The notes: a model not told the origin generated them from the letters alone. Positions 35,887 through 47,791 are shown, counted from the first letter of the stretch. The stretch is 64,000 nt of DNA from Manis javanica (GCF_040802235.1 NC_133174.1:87504647-87568646), one strand, 5' to 3'. Translations and numbers: made by a program.

Positions 35887-36329
35887 CAATCCAAATGTTC
35901 ACTGATGGATGAATGGACAAAGAAAATATGGTACACACATAAATGTAATATTATTCAGTCTTAAAAAGGAATTAAATTCTAATACATGCTACAAGCTGGA
36001 TGAATGTTCAAAACATGCTAAGTGAAATACGCCGAAACAAAAGAGCAAATATTGTATAATTCCACTTATACATGGTATCTAAATATAAAATTCATAGGGA
36101 TAGAAAGTAGAATATTCCTGGGACTGGAGAGAAACAGGTGTGAGGAGTTATTGTTTAATTGAAGTTTGTTTCATGTTTGGGATGATTAAAAATAATTCTG
36201 GAGATAAATAACAGTGATGGTTACACAACAATGTGAATGCACTTAGCACTACTGAATTGTTAATTTAACAGTTAAAATTGTTAAAAGAGTTAATTTTAAT
36301 GTGCATATTTTACCACAATAAAAAATTAT

Positions 36330-36665
36330 CTTAGACTCACTCATAGGACTTTGGGAAAAAATGTTAAATCTACACAAGACATGGCATGAAGGAAGGTGGG
36401 GAAAGTGCACATGTTCTTTTCATAACATTAGCCATGCTTTATCAGCATTTTTATATTTACATGGGTTTCTATAAATGCATAGTTATCCCTTTTTATAGCA
36501 GGCTCGATGACAAATAAAGAAGACAGAAAATAAAACCCAAAGACCTGGATAACCTAAGGACAAACGTTTGATGTGGGTGGTTTTTGTTTTGTTTGGTTTT
36601 GCTTGAATTTTCATATACACAAATAATTCACTATTTTTCTTAACAATATTAAAAAAAAAGCAATA
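36330..36665. other. No recognised feature
   Basis: Short AT-rich interval between the end of the ancient L1 and the CREB1 retrocopy. Confidence 0.5.
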
Positions 36666-36666
36666 T

Positions 36667-36685
36667 AAAAAAGTGGAAACAGTTT
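36667..36685. repeat. 5' target-site duplication of CREB1 retrocopy
   Basis: AAAAAAGTGGAAACAGTTT, matched at 38803-38821 with one difference. This shows L1-type insertion. Confidence 0.88.
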
Positions 36686-37487
36686 CCGTGCACGGCCGCT
36701 GCGCACTCGGCACTGGGCGGCGCTGGCTGGCTCCCTGGCTGCGGCTGCTGCTGCCTGTGGCCCGGGCGGCTGGGAGAAGCGGAGTGTTGGTAACTAAATG
36801 ACCATGGAATCTGGAGCAGAGAACCAGCAGAGTGGAGATGCAGCTATAACAGAAGCTGAAAACCAGCAAATGACAGTTCAAGCCCAGCCACAGATTGCCA
36901 CATTAGCCCAGGTATCTATGCCAGCAGCTCATGCAACATCATCTGCTCCCACTGTAACTTTAGTACAGCTGCCCAAAATGGGCAGACAGTTCAAGTCCAT
37001 GGAGTTATTCAGGAGGCCCATCCATCAGTTATTCAGTCTCCACAAGTCCAGACAGTTCAGATTTCAACTATTGCAGAAAGTGAAGATTCACAAGACTCAG
37101 TGGATAGTGTGACTGATTCCCAAAAACGAAGAGAAATTCTTTCAAGAAGGCCTTCGTACAGGAAAATTTTGAATGACTTATCTTCTGATGCACCAGGAGT
37201 GCCAAGGATTGAAGAAGAGAAGTCGGAAGAGGAAAGTTCAGCACCTGCCATCACCACTGTAATGATGCCAATGCCAATTTACCAAACTAGCAGTGGACAG
37301 TATATTGCCATTACCGAGGGAGGAGCAATACAACTGGCTAACAATGGTACTGATGAGGTACAGGGCCTGCAAACATTAACCATGGCAAATGCAGCCGCCA
37401 CTCAGCCAGGTACTACCATTCTTCAATATGCACAGACCACTGATGGACAGCAGATTTTAGTGCCCAGCAACCAAGTTGTTGTTCAAG

Positions 37488-37550
37488 GTACTCAAAAATT
37501 GTAAAGCAGGATGTCAGTGAATTTGAATTCTGAACGTCAGTTTGAAGATG
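37488..37550 (+). other. 63-bp extra cassette in CREB1 retrocopy
   Basis: It sits exactly between VVVQ and AASGDVQTYQ, an inferred exon junction of CREB1, and is 21 codons long, so it keeps frame. It contains TAA at 37502, then an in-frame ATG at 37511 that reads into the downstream bZIP half. It resembles the described testis-specific alternative exon (exon W) that ends translation early and allows internal initiation. The identity needs a direct comparison. Confidence 0.6.
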
Positions 37551-37701
37551 CTGCCTCTGGAGATGTGCAAACATACCAGATTTGCACAGCGCCCACTAGC
37601 ACCATTGCCCCTGGAGTTGTTATGGCATCTTCCCCAGCACTTCCTACACAGCCTGCTGAAGAAGCAGCACGAAAGAGAGAGGTCCGGTTAATGAAGAACA
37701 G

Positions 37702-37786
37702 ATTACTGCTGATTCTACTTTTTCAGCTTCCATTTATTAGAATCTGGCTTCTGTGACCAACAGACCACTCTTATATCTATAAAAAG
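37702..37786 (+). other. 85-bp extra segment within CREB1 bZIP junction
   Basis: It separates LMKNR from EAAREC at the position where the last CREB1 exon joins. It is not a multiple of three and has stops. It could be a retained cryptic exon from the source RNA. A later insertion is less likely because both edges fall on the splice join. Confidence 0.6.
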
Positions 37787-39059
37787 GGAAGCAGCACGAG
37801 AGTGTCGAATAAAGAAGAAGGAATATGTGAAATGTTTAGAAAACAGAGTGGCAGTGCTTGAAAACCAAAACAAGACACTGATTGAGGAGTTAAAAAGCAC
37901 TTAAGGACCTTTATTGCCACAAATCAGATTAATTTGGGATTTAAATTTCACCTGTTAATGGTGGAAAAAGGACTGCCTGGCTTCAACCGGAAAGATGAAA
38001 TAAACATTTTATTTTCTAAACATTTCTTTTTTTCTATGCGCAGAACTGCCTGAAAGCAACTACAGACTTTCATTCATTTGTGCTTTTGCATTAAACTGTG
38101 AATGTTCCAACACCTGCCTCCACTTCTCCCCTCAAGAAATTTTCAGCACCAAGGAATCATGAAGACCCCTGCCCTCTTCAAGAAGTAATAATTTGTTTAC
38201 TTGTAAATTGATGGGAGAAATGAGGAAAAGAAAATTTTTTTTTTTAATGATTTCAAGGTTTGTGCTGAGCTCCTTGATTGCCTTAGGGACAGAATTACCC
38301 CAGCCTCTTGAGCTGAAGTAATGTGTGGTCCGCATGCATAAAGTAAGGTTTAGTGAAGAAGTGCTGATTGCCAGATTGACAATTTCACATGTTCATTGTG
38401 AATTATGTAAAATTGTTAAGACGCATCCCCTCTAAAAAGGAATTTTAGTGTGGTTGTTGAAATTAAGAATGAATCTGGAGTGCTATGTACATTCTCTTCA
38501 ATACGGAAACCTTGTCCTTGGTTCTTAAAAACATTCTGTATTAAAACTATAGTTCTTCCATAGGGCAGTTGTTACTTCTTAATTCACTTCTGTATGTGTT
38601 CAATATTTTTGAATACATCAAAAGAAGTAACCAACTGAATGAAAAAGCATGGTATTTGAATTTTAAATGAATCAAAGTAAATAAAAGCACAAAGCTTGTT
38701 TTAGTACTAAATTCTTAGTTAAAGAGATGCTCATTAGTAAACCAACCACTTGAGTTATAGAACAAGGTTTTTAAATAAATGTTTTTGTCATTACCTTCAA
38801 AAAAAAAAGTGGAAACAATTTTCAATTTAGAATGTTGTGGCTTTCATTTCATTTCAAATCTTCCAAAAAAAGCAGTGACCTACTTACTATATCACTCCTC
38901 ACCATCTCTCTTCCATTGATGTCTAGTTCATGTGTAGACTTGCACAGGTGATTAGCAAAATTTGCATGGATATAATTTGCTGTATTACAGAGGAAACTGA
39001 CTCTGCCAGTTTCCTCCAAAGATTATATTTATGCTCTCTTCCTTTTTTATTTTAAAGCT

Positions 39060-39180
39060 ACTAATGTTACATATGTGGGGATAATAACAACACCTATCTC
39101 ATTAGATTATAAGAACTTAATGGAATAGCAGAATGGAAAATATTTAGCATAATGTCTGGCACACTAATAAATAAGTAAGT
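39060..39180 (+). repeat. MIR fragment
   Basis: 'ggggataataacaacaccta' followed by 'gcataatgtctggcacacta' is the 3' half of MIR. Confidence 0.7.
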
Positions 39181-39384
39181 AGTTCCCTTCCCAACCTGCT
39201 CATGTAGTATTATATTATGCCTATGATGTCCATGTGTTTTGGAATCTCCAGTATGGTACCAATATCAGCTATGTTGTTCTCTTAACACCATAATATATTT
39301 TTATAGATCATAATCCTCAAGTCAGTATTCAGAATACAAAATATGCATTCATATGACAGCAATAATAATAATTTCGACATTTTG

Positions 39385-39600
39385 AATGCTTAGGTTGTTA
39401 AGCATGTTAGATGTTCTGCATACACTATGTCATTTAATTCTCCCAACATCCCTATGAAATGGATAATATTCTGCCATTTAATAGAGGAGGAAACTGAGAG
39501 ATCAATTAGCTTGGCCAAGGTCACACACCGATAAATGGTATTATCAGGTCCCCTGACTGCCTGGCTGGTGTTTTTTCCACTACCTCCGACATTCATGGTC
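39385..39600 (-). repeat. MIR SINE, antisense
   Basis: 'tcatttaattctcccaacat', 'gaggaaactgagagatcaat' and 'ccaaggtcacacaccgataa' in this order give the reverse complement of MIR. Confidence 0.88.
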
Positions 39601-39723
39601 CTGGTTAATTGACACATGAAAACACAGACTTTTTTTGAAAGTAGTGCTACTTAAAAAAAAAAAAAAAAAAAGACTACTTTTTAAGTAGTTCTAGATATTT
39701 GACTACTTGCTGTGCTCTGCTAT

Positions 39724-40070
39724 TGTCTGAATGTTTGTGTCCCACAAAAATTCCCATGCTGATATCCTCATGCCCAATGTCATGGTGTTAGCAGATGGGT
39801 CCTTTGGGAGGGGATCAGGTCATGAGGGCAGAGCCTTCATGAACGAGATTCCTGTACGTATAAAAGAAGCCAGAGAGAGTTCCCTTGCCCCTCTGCCAGA
39901 GGAGGATACAAATGAGAAGTCTGTGGCAGGGAAGAGGGCTCTCTGCCTGACCATGCTGGCCCCATGATCTCAGACTTCTGACCTCCAAAGCTGTGACAAA
40001 TAAACGTTGGTGGTTCATAAGCCTCCCAGTCCATGGTATTTTTTCATAGTAGCCTGAATGGACTAAGAAA
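39724..40070 (+). mobile_element. MLT1/MST-type MaLR LTR
   Basis: It begins 'tgtctgaatgtttgtgtccc', contains 'gggaggggatcaggtcatga' and 'gacaaataaacgttggtggt', and ends 'gaatggactaagaaa'. All are hallmarks of MaLR solitary LTRs. It is near full length, and its polyadenylation signal is intact. Confidence 0.85.
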
Positions 40071-40079
40071 TGTTCCAAA

Positions 40080-42220
40080 CAAAGGAAGCCAGTGAGCTTT
40101 ATGACAGAATCATTCTCACACAGTAAAAATATTACATGCCTCAGTTTCCTGAGTTCCCAAATTAGGACTGATTTGTCACACATGATGGCAACCACTGATT
40201 GGGAAAATTGTTAACAATAATAATTTTAAAAACCCTTCATATTTGAAGAACAAATCCTCAGAAATATAAATACAGATCCAGAGCAAGATATCCTGAATCC
40301 TTGAGTTTATACTTTAAAAAAGGATTGACAAGAAAAAGCTTGATGTTGAAAAATGGCTCAGTTATAATCAGTTGCTGAAATTATTCTGACAATCAGGTGC
40401 AATGCAGCAGGGCAGACATTCTCAGGAAAGGTGAAGGTTGCCTTGGCAACTATCAAATGCATTGTTAATATCCCCTAGGAAGTTTTTGGTCAATAAAGAC
40501 TGAAGTTCTATTAAACTATTTTTAAACTATCTTTTGAGTTAATTCTCCTATTTCAAAATTCTTTTTTCCTCAAATTTACTTTAATTGCTTAATTAATGGT
40601 TATTTGGTGAAGGTTACTGAACATTCTGTTGAAGGAAAGGTTTTGACTCTTTCTGTCAAATAGAATTAAAGATGTCAATTAATAAGGAACTATTTTGAAA
40701 AGATGTAAGCAAACTAATGTAAAGGAGGAGTCAATCCATGAAATATTCACCCAAAGTTACAATTACAAGTGTCTATCCAAAATTATTATTAATATCTATT
40801 ATAGAACTTTCATATTTGCAAACTTCTTAGTAATTCACTTGTTTTGGTTATTCCACCTATCAATCCAACTGAGGACTCCAGTGTCTATCCCTAGTCTAAG
40901 GATGAAAAATTTGAAACCGATTATAAATAGCTAGAAATTTTGACCATTCACTAGAAAACAATCATTAACACATATTGATCAATATCAGAAGAGCTGAAAT
41001 AGCTATTTATATAATTAGAATTGGTATATTAAATCACTTCCAATTCTATCAGGTAATAACAGGATTCTTAGTCCTCCAGGAATACAATGGCAGACAAGCT
41101 AAAAAAGAAATCGAGCCTCTACACAGACCAAAGACACGTTAGAGTATTTAGAAGAGTCTGATATTAAAATAATTGACAAATTCATTCATTGTTACCTTCA
41201 GTTGAAGTCCTTGGTGTTTGTGGAGTCTGCTCTCAACTTTACCAGAAATGGGAAGTTATTTTACATTATATTGTTCAATAAATATACTTTACCCAGACAC
41301 TTTTCTTACTGGTTGGAGACATTAAAGTATGGCTATTTTTACTAAGCAGAATAGCTGTTTGTTAACATGAGTTGTAATATTAATTAACTGTTATGAAGAT
41401 ACTGCCAAGAACACTTTATTGATTTTTAAAACTCTCTAGTACAAAGGTAATTATCTTTGAAAGGTAATTGAGAAAGCAACTTCAATAGTGCAATTCCAGG
41501 CTTACATCTATGCCTTAGTGACAGGCACCACAATATAGTAGAAAGGAAAACAGACAGAAATAAACCTGTAAATGAATTGTGTGCTTATTTAAGAATAGTG
41601 TTGAGACAGGTATTGCTTTACTTACAAGTGGTCTTATCTCTATCCCCTTTTCGTGGTCTAACAAATCAGCAGAAAACACCTATCTGCTTCCTGGGTTGGA
41701 GCTTTTTTATTTTCTGAAAGTAAATTTTCTCCAACTAATTTCTATGTCTGGAAATGAGCACTTAGAACACTGCAAACAACTTTCTAAAACTGCAAGATTC
41801 AATGTCTTAATTACTCCAAAATATAACTCCTCTAGAAGGTACATGTTCATTTCGGCACCTGGTATATTCGGAATGCAGACAGAAACTAAATAATCAGAGA
41901 AGGGAGCAAAGAAAATAACTATGCTAAGGATATCTACCTTGACTTATTTTTATCTTCCTTATTTTTTAAAAGAATGAAAAGTTCAGTGTCCAAAGTGAGA
42001 AGGAAAGGAACTAAAAACACAATATAATGTTAATAGTATCACTCCAAATATATCTTGACTGCTTTTAAGGAAAATGAATCCACTTACAATTTAGCACTAA
42101 AAACAAAAACAATAACAAAAGCACTTAATCATCATAATCATCAAAAATCATTTTTAAATGTCTAGTATGGTGACTTTTTCACAACATGATAGACATGATA
42201 GCTGCCTACAATCGTGCTAT
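40080..42220. other. No recognised feature
   Basis: AT-rich unassigned DNA. The short ORFs here look random. Confidence 0.45.
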
Positions 42221-42249
42221 TTTCCTACCAAAGCACTTGGTACAATAGC

Positions 42250-42285
42250 TAGTATGTAGTAGTAGTAGTTAGTAGTAGTAGTTAC
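42250..42285. repeat. (TAG)n-like microsatellite
   Basis: GTA/TAG trinucleotide runs interrupted once, adjoining a MIR/L2-like 'actgaataaatgttag' end. Confidence 0.85.
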
Positions 42286-42299
42286 TGAATAAATGTTAG

Positions 42300-43480
42300 T
42301 TCCTCCTCCACCTACTAGTGCACCTATACAAATTTCCAGTGGTTGACCACATATCTCTTTTTGCCATGTTTGGCCAAGAGAATACAAGGTGATTATGCTC
42401 AGGGTAGAGAAAATGAAAAGCATGATGTGTTAGCTAATTATGGTAGTATATAGGAAGAAGGATCTGGGTAAGAAGACTGCTAGACTTGTGCTGGGCTAGT
42501 TGGCCAAGAGACAATGTTTGGAAAATGGAAGACAAAGAAATAGTAGAAGAAGAACAAATCATGACATCATTTCAAGTGGGAATAATTTAAAGGGAATGTA
42601 GATCTTCTGATTCATATTTCCTGATCTCCCAGTGTGCTAAATAAGCCATGACACCCTGATATTCTAATGTATCCACTATATGTAGTCATCTTCTGAATGA
42701 AATATCTAGAAGTTTCCCATTAGCAAACCTCCATGCTTTGTACTATGTGACACTGCAACCTTGGAAGCACTGATTGAACAGGTTAAGCACCTGACCCAAA
42801 AGTGGCTGTACGTGAGGGGAGAACACCTGCTATGGTAAGTGGTAAAAGGGCTTGGCCCATCAGGGTAGTTTTGTGTCAGATGATGCTGCCATCCCAATTA
42901 TGAAGACAAGTTCAGACTGGAGATAAGGATATTATCTTACCTAGGGATTTAAAACTCCAAACACCACAGAAAGGGCCAAGAGAAAGACGGTAGAGTGGTG
43001 ACAGAAGCTGAAAGGCACATAACAAAAAGGCAGTCAGCAGAACCCACAAGGCAGTGGAAAGCCATGACTGAGAGCTAAGAGTATTTGACAGCCACAGAAA
43101 TAGGCAGAATCATGGTAGGAAGATGTAGAAACAGAAGAAAGAACCTGAATCATGAGAATGATTTACTACTGAAGTTGTTTTTGGTACACTAGGGTTGTAA
43201 AGAATTCTCAGTTTGATCTTTCAGTCAACTGCGAGGATAGACTGTCTGAGCCCTAATAAGGTTTATTTTGTTTCCTTACTTTCTCATTTACCTTCACAAT
43301 GCCACAGTGACTTAGGGGAAAATTGAGATGGCTGCTGTTCCTTGCAGCCTGAAGTTACCAAAAACACACTCAGGCATAGGAGAGTAACCACCAGTCATGG
43401 TTTACAGCCTCTTCATTACCATGGTAATGCTATCTGTTGGAGAAGGAGGGGCACCCCCAACGTGAGTCAAGAGATATAGG
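42300..43480. other. No recognised feature
   Basis: Moderate GC, no long ORF, no repeat family recognised. Confidence 0.4.
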
Positions 43481-43489
43481 AGTTATCCA

Positions 43490-43800
43490 GTTAGATTGCC
43501 TTTGGTTGCAAGTAACAGAGACTCCTGCATCAAACAGACTTTAACAGGATGATGTTTGAAATCTCACATATTAACAAGTCCACAGGTAGCACAGATACTA
43601 GTATGGTATATCAGCTCTGTCTCTCCTCTGTGGTTCCCTGTTCTCTACCCTTCTCTGTCTGTGGACTTCCCCCTCAGGCATGCAGCATGATTGCTAGCAA
43701 CAGTCCTGAAAGGCAGAATAAAGTAACATTTTCTAGAAGCCTTTCTAGAATTATGCCATGTATTTGTGCCTAGACCAATCAGTCTTTGGCAAGGGTAACA
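43490..43800. repeat. Ancient interspersed repeat, family not named
   Basis: 'ttggttgcaagtaacagaga' followed by 'atcaaacagactttaacagg' is a widespread mammalian repeat signature. The edges and class are uncertain. Confidence 0.45.
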
Positions 43801-44214
43801 GGACTGCCAAGACTATCTTAGATCAATTAGGACACACCTCCTGTGGCCTGAAATGAGGTCAGCCTCATCAAGAAGGATGGACAAAATCTCAGCTTTGTTA
43901 GAAAAAGGAAGAGAAGCAGGGAGCACACGCTCACGGAACCATCCACAAACACGGTCTGTTTCAAGAATCATATCACACCATACTTGAAGACAAGAAGGAG
44001 GAGATCACTGAATATCTTTTCTGAGATTATGAAGCATGTAACTTTACCTTTTTTATTTCTACCAGTAACAAGGTTCCTAACAACAAAGTCTATAATGAAG
44101 ATCACTTCTTATTATTATGTTGGCAGTCCTCAAATCACAGTATATCAATTTCCAATTATCATTCAACTATTCCCATATTATTAACTTATGGCACTTATAA
44201 CTAACCAGCCACTA

Positions 44215-44460
44215 ACCAATTTATCAAATATTGTTTGAGTTCCTACCATATGCGAGTCACTGTGCTAGAAGCTACAGAGAGAGAAGTAAACAATGTACAG
44301 CTCCTTTCCTCATAACCCAGCAGTACTTGTCTTAGTCGGCTTCCAGAAGGGCCCATTCCTCCTCTCTCCATGCTAGACAATATAGGAGAGGCTTTATTCA
44401 CCATGGTATCCTCAGAACCTAACATACAGTTGATACATATTGATTTTTGAAAGGATAAGA
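44215..44460 (+). repeat. L2/MIR-class fragments
   Basis: 'agttcctaccatatgcgagt' with 'cactgtgctagaagctacag', and then an L2-like tail 'cctcagaacctaacatacag'. These may be two separate old fragments. Confidence 0.5.
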
Positions 44461-45355
44461 AATATAAGGGAATAATAAGATGAGTAGAAAGGATGAGGGA
44501 CCAAAAGATGAATCCTGTTATGATAAAGTAATGAGACTGGTTTTATTGCATTTTTGTGTTCCTGGTAAATTATTTCTGAAAGCACTTTAATAAAGGTCTT
44601 AAAATGTTTGAACTATAGCAATAGCATTCCAAATGTGATTATTTTTAAGGAAAATACTCACTTGAATGAAGAAGTTATGGCACATTTGTCACCAAAAATG
44701 TATCATTACATTGTTGTATTCAAACCCTAAAATTGTTTCTCAAAAGGAAAAACAGTACCGTAGTGACAGTTGTAATCTACCACTCAATGACAACATGAAG
44801 AACTTGGGCCTGAGATGGAAGTTTTTTCTATGCATTTGGGATCAAACTCAGCCCTGGGTACATTTAAGTTTGGTGAAACCAAGGCTTTGAGGCTTTTTGA
44901 CAGTGAGAAATAGGAACATGGTAAGACATCAAAGGATGAAAATTTTAGTGCAAATCAAGGTTTGCTCTTAAGGTCTGCCCTTACATAGCATCAGGATATG
45001 AATGAAACATCTGGTACTGATGAGATGGCAGCTTGACTTAGCCTTTCTGTTTGAAGGCAGCAGAAGGGGTGAGAAATTGTTTGCTACATGGCAACTTGCA
45101 TTAGCAAAAAAAGCAGATACCTCCACGATCGTTTCACAAGACATCAAGTGGCCCTAGGGACCCCACAAAACACTCCTTAAAAATGCCTGGGACAAGACAG
45201 AAATCAGAATGAGCCTATTCTAATGAAGGCATTATTTCCAGTTGTAATTTGTTTTGTTGTAAAAATAAAATAGGAATTATGAAACTAAGCAAAGAACTAT
45301 AATTGTATTACTAAACACAATTTTCTATATTATCCTGACTAACCAATTTACATAC

Positions 45356-45827
45356 TGAATGGGAGCAGAATTTGTCACCCCAAAACATGCCTCTCTGGCA
45401 TAAGGTTTACTTTTAGTCTGTTTTTAAGAAGCTGCAGATTCAGGAGAAGCTCTTTAACTCCCCATCAACTACCTAAATATACTTTGGAAAGGGGGCCTGT
45501 ATGGGGAGAAGAGCTGTTACTAGAGATACCTTTTTACCTAAGAAACTTATCTGCATAACAGGGCAACCTTTATTTTACAAACATCTCCTTCACCTCCCTG
45601 CCAATGGCCTTCCTTCTTTTTCTATCACCAGACCCCTACCCTTTTCCTTAGCTCAGGATGTTATATAAGCCTCAATTACCTGGTTGCCCTTTGGGTCACA
45701 TATTTTTATGAGGCTATGTTTGTAAAAAATTTGTCTTTGTTTTTTTCTGTTAATCTCTCTTATATCAGCTTAATTATTTGACCAGCCAAAGAATCTAGAA
45801 GAAAGGAAACTTTTTCTGTCCCTTCAG
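45356..45827 (+). mobile_element. Solitary LTR, family B, copy 2
   Basis: It starts TGAATGGGAGCAG, keeps the 'aagaagctgcagattcagga' block and 'gttatataagcctcaattac', and ends near CCCTTCA. It is shorter and more diverged than the copies at 14289 and 48221. The 3' edge is uncertain by a few bases. Its 3' end lies about 30 bp from that of the inverted copy at 45856. Confidence 0.7.
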
Positions 45828-45855
45828 TATACTTTGAAAATCTTTATGATGTAGA

Positions 45856-46382
45856 TGTAGGAGAGAAAAAAAAAAATCTTCCCTTTACTGCTCTACTTCT
45901 GAGCTGGGGCCCCTGCAACAAAAGACAAATTACAAGTGAAAAACAAACACAGGTTTATTAACTTGTATATTTCAAATGTACATTGGACAAAACCAGAGAC
46001 ACTGAGTAACTCAAAGAAGTGGTTCAGAATTTTAACTTATATACCATGTCCTGCTAAAACAAAGGAAAAAGGATGTGTAGGAGAGTCAAGTTATGGGAAG
46101 GTGACCAAGAAAAGTAAGGTAAACATGAGTAAGGTTTGTTATGCAGATATAAATGGATGTCTTCTCAATAGATAAGAGTGTCTAGAAATTTCTAGAGATT
46201 TGTGGTCATCCTTTTCCTGGTACAGAAAAGGAGATTCCCTTATAAACGTAAATTTCCCTTACAGAAGGGTAATTTATTGTTTTCAGAGTTCGCCTGAGTC
46301 TACTGTTCCTCAAAATAATCACCTCAAAATAATTCTTATGCCAAAAAGGCATATTTGGGGTGGCATATCCTGCTCTCCTATA
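45856..46382 (-). mobile_element. Solitary LTR, family B, copy 3, inverted
   Basis: On the minus strand it begins 'gagagcaggatatgccaccc', continues with a TATATAAG and AATAAA region and ends TCTCCTACA at 45856. This matches copies 1 and 4 over its length. Flanking duplications are unclear. Confidence 0.72.
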
Positions 46383-46639
46383 TGGATCTATCATCTTAGT
46401 TAATTAAGTGTGGTATTTGCGGTCACTTCCAAAAAAATTAAAAGGGTGAACAGATCCTTGGCTAGGAATAACTTATCATTTGATTAATAAAATCAGATTT
46501 AACTTAATTTTCATTTATGGCACCTTTGCCAGTAATAAAATTCATTGCAAGCCCAGGAGTTCCTGTACTGTTTTGAGGTTTAAAGTAAGTCTTTTAACAT
46601 CTACAAGTAACACAACAAATGGTTAAAACTATGAAAATC

Positions 46640-47094
46640 AATTTACTTGAAAAACCTTGTTTTTATGATCAAATTGATTTACTGTGTATTTTATACCTCT
46701 TTCCCTTCCATCTCCTCATTCCCTCCCCCACCTCATCTTTCCCTCCCCCACCTCATTGCCATGCTAACCCTTTTTCCTGCCCCCACTTCTAACTCAGTGA
46801 CTAGGATATTACATAATACCCCCAACCAACATGCTCTTTGGCATCCCTAATGATTTATTACATCCTTTCTCCTTCTTTGCTAACCCAACTGACTGAAGCC
46901 CCCTCCATCTAAAGGTAGACAACTCTATTTGATTGTGGTCCTTTCCATTCAAGAGGAGCTATGATATTCCTTAAATCACCTCTATCCTAATAAAAAGTAA
47001 TGAATGAAACATTTGGCTCAAATTTTGAAAGCAAAAATAACCTCTGGATCCTGGAATCAGTGCCTTCCTAGTATCTTCCTCCTGTTTTGCCCAT
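46640..47094. other. No recognised feature
   Basis: Contains a short tandem duplication of a C-rich 'ttccctcccccacctcat' unit near 46715-46755. Nothing else could be assigned. Confidence 0.45.
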
Positions 47095-47225
47095 TTATCC
47101 ATTCAACAATTTTTTCATTGTTAATGTGCCATTCAAGGTGCCAGAACTACAACAATGAACGTGACAGACCAAAGTCCCTACCCTCACACAACTTACATTC
47201 TAGTTGGGGATACAAATAACAACAA
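47095..47225 (+). repeat. Ancient mammalian interspersed repeat
   Basis: 'aactacaacaatgaacgtga', 'agtccctaccctcacacaac' and 'ttacattctagttggggata' match a common ancient mammalian repeat pattern. A related piece lies at 51150-51350. The family name is not certain. Confidence 0.5.
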
Positions 47226-47270
47226 ACAAACAAAAAACAAAATAGCTTATACTCTACATAGTGGTACATA

Positions 47271-47791
47271 TGAATAAGGAAAAATTCTGAAATGTCCTAA
47301 AGCAAGTGACATAATTGCCAGAGAATAATGGAGAGAGAGAAGAGAAGATTATCAGTCAACAGCCCCGGACCCTAGCTAACCAGAAACTCCACATTCCTGG
47401 CTGGATGAAGTCGTTTTAACAATCATCTAGAGAAGGTCCACAGAACCACCACATCTCCCTCATGAGTGTCTAACCAGAATTAACAACCAATCTATGAGCC
47501 TTCTCTGTGGACTAAACACCTGTCCCTGGACTTTCCCTACTTCACATTAGCCCACCTTCCTTATTTGTATCCAATGTAAATTTAGAAAACTTTCTTTCCT
47601 TGAGATTCCTTATAGATATGCCTTGTTTCTTCAGTCTGGTGGACAGATTGTTTCTGTGAACTGGCCTTGCTGCTGGTGAAGTGGAAACTTCCTGTCGCAG
47701 TATCAGTCCTTATCTGGCTAGCATTTGTAAAAGAACAATAAGCTCCTTTGATTTCAGAGATCTCTCATTCTCTAGAGTTTTAGATTTGTCA
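47271..47791 (+). mobile_element. Solitary LTR, family C, copy 2
   Basis: It starts TGAATAAGG and ends GATTTGTCA, and aligns throughout with 20915-21438. The two differ by small indels and scattered substitutions. No duplication of the flanks could be confirmed. Confidence 0.75.

Larger units (their letters stand above)
22585..36329 (+). mobile_element. Ancient L1M, host of several insertions
   Basis: Four remaining blocks form one plus-strand old L1: 22585-23643, 25238-25598, 25965-27143 and 35898-36329. The text runs on across each insertion (for example 'aacaatccaaatg' then 'ttcactgatggatgaatgg'), and it ends with the usual 'ttttaccacaataaaaaatt'. ORF2 is full of stops, and part of the reverse-transcriptase region is deleted near 26400. 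The span includes the younger elements. Confidence 0.85.
36686..38802 (+). pseudogene. CREB1: CREB1 processed pseudogene
   Basis: This intronless copy of the CREB1 mRNA (cAMP-responsive bZIP activator) has a GC-rich 5'UTR, ATG at 36798 (MTMESGAENQQSGDAA), the Q-rich region, the kinase-inducible box with RRPSYRKIL, the second Q-rich region and a bZIP (KKKEYVKCLENRVAVLENQN). A 3'UTR, AATAAA (38774) and poly(A) follow. The alpha exon between QTVQ and ISTIAE is absent, so it comes from a delta-type message. Defects: a +2 insertion near 36974, an in-frame stop at 37502 inside a 63-bp extra segment, an 85-bp extra segment splitting the basic region, an Arg-to-Ile change in it and a 1-base insertion before the C-terminus. 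It cannot encode full-length CREB1. Confidence 0.95.

Noticed and set aside
36483..36881. Antisense ORF of 132 codons overlapping the CREB1 retrocopy start
   Set aside because: It crosses the insertion boundary and the GC-rich 5'UTR, so it cannot be an old gene and has no motif.
37100..37504. CREB1-like open frame taken as a working gene
   Set aside because: Lack of introns, poly(A), target-site duplication, a frameshift upstream and a stop downstream show a processed pseudogene.
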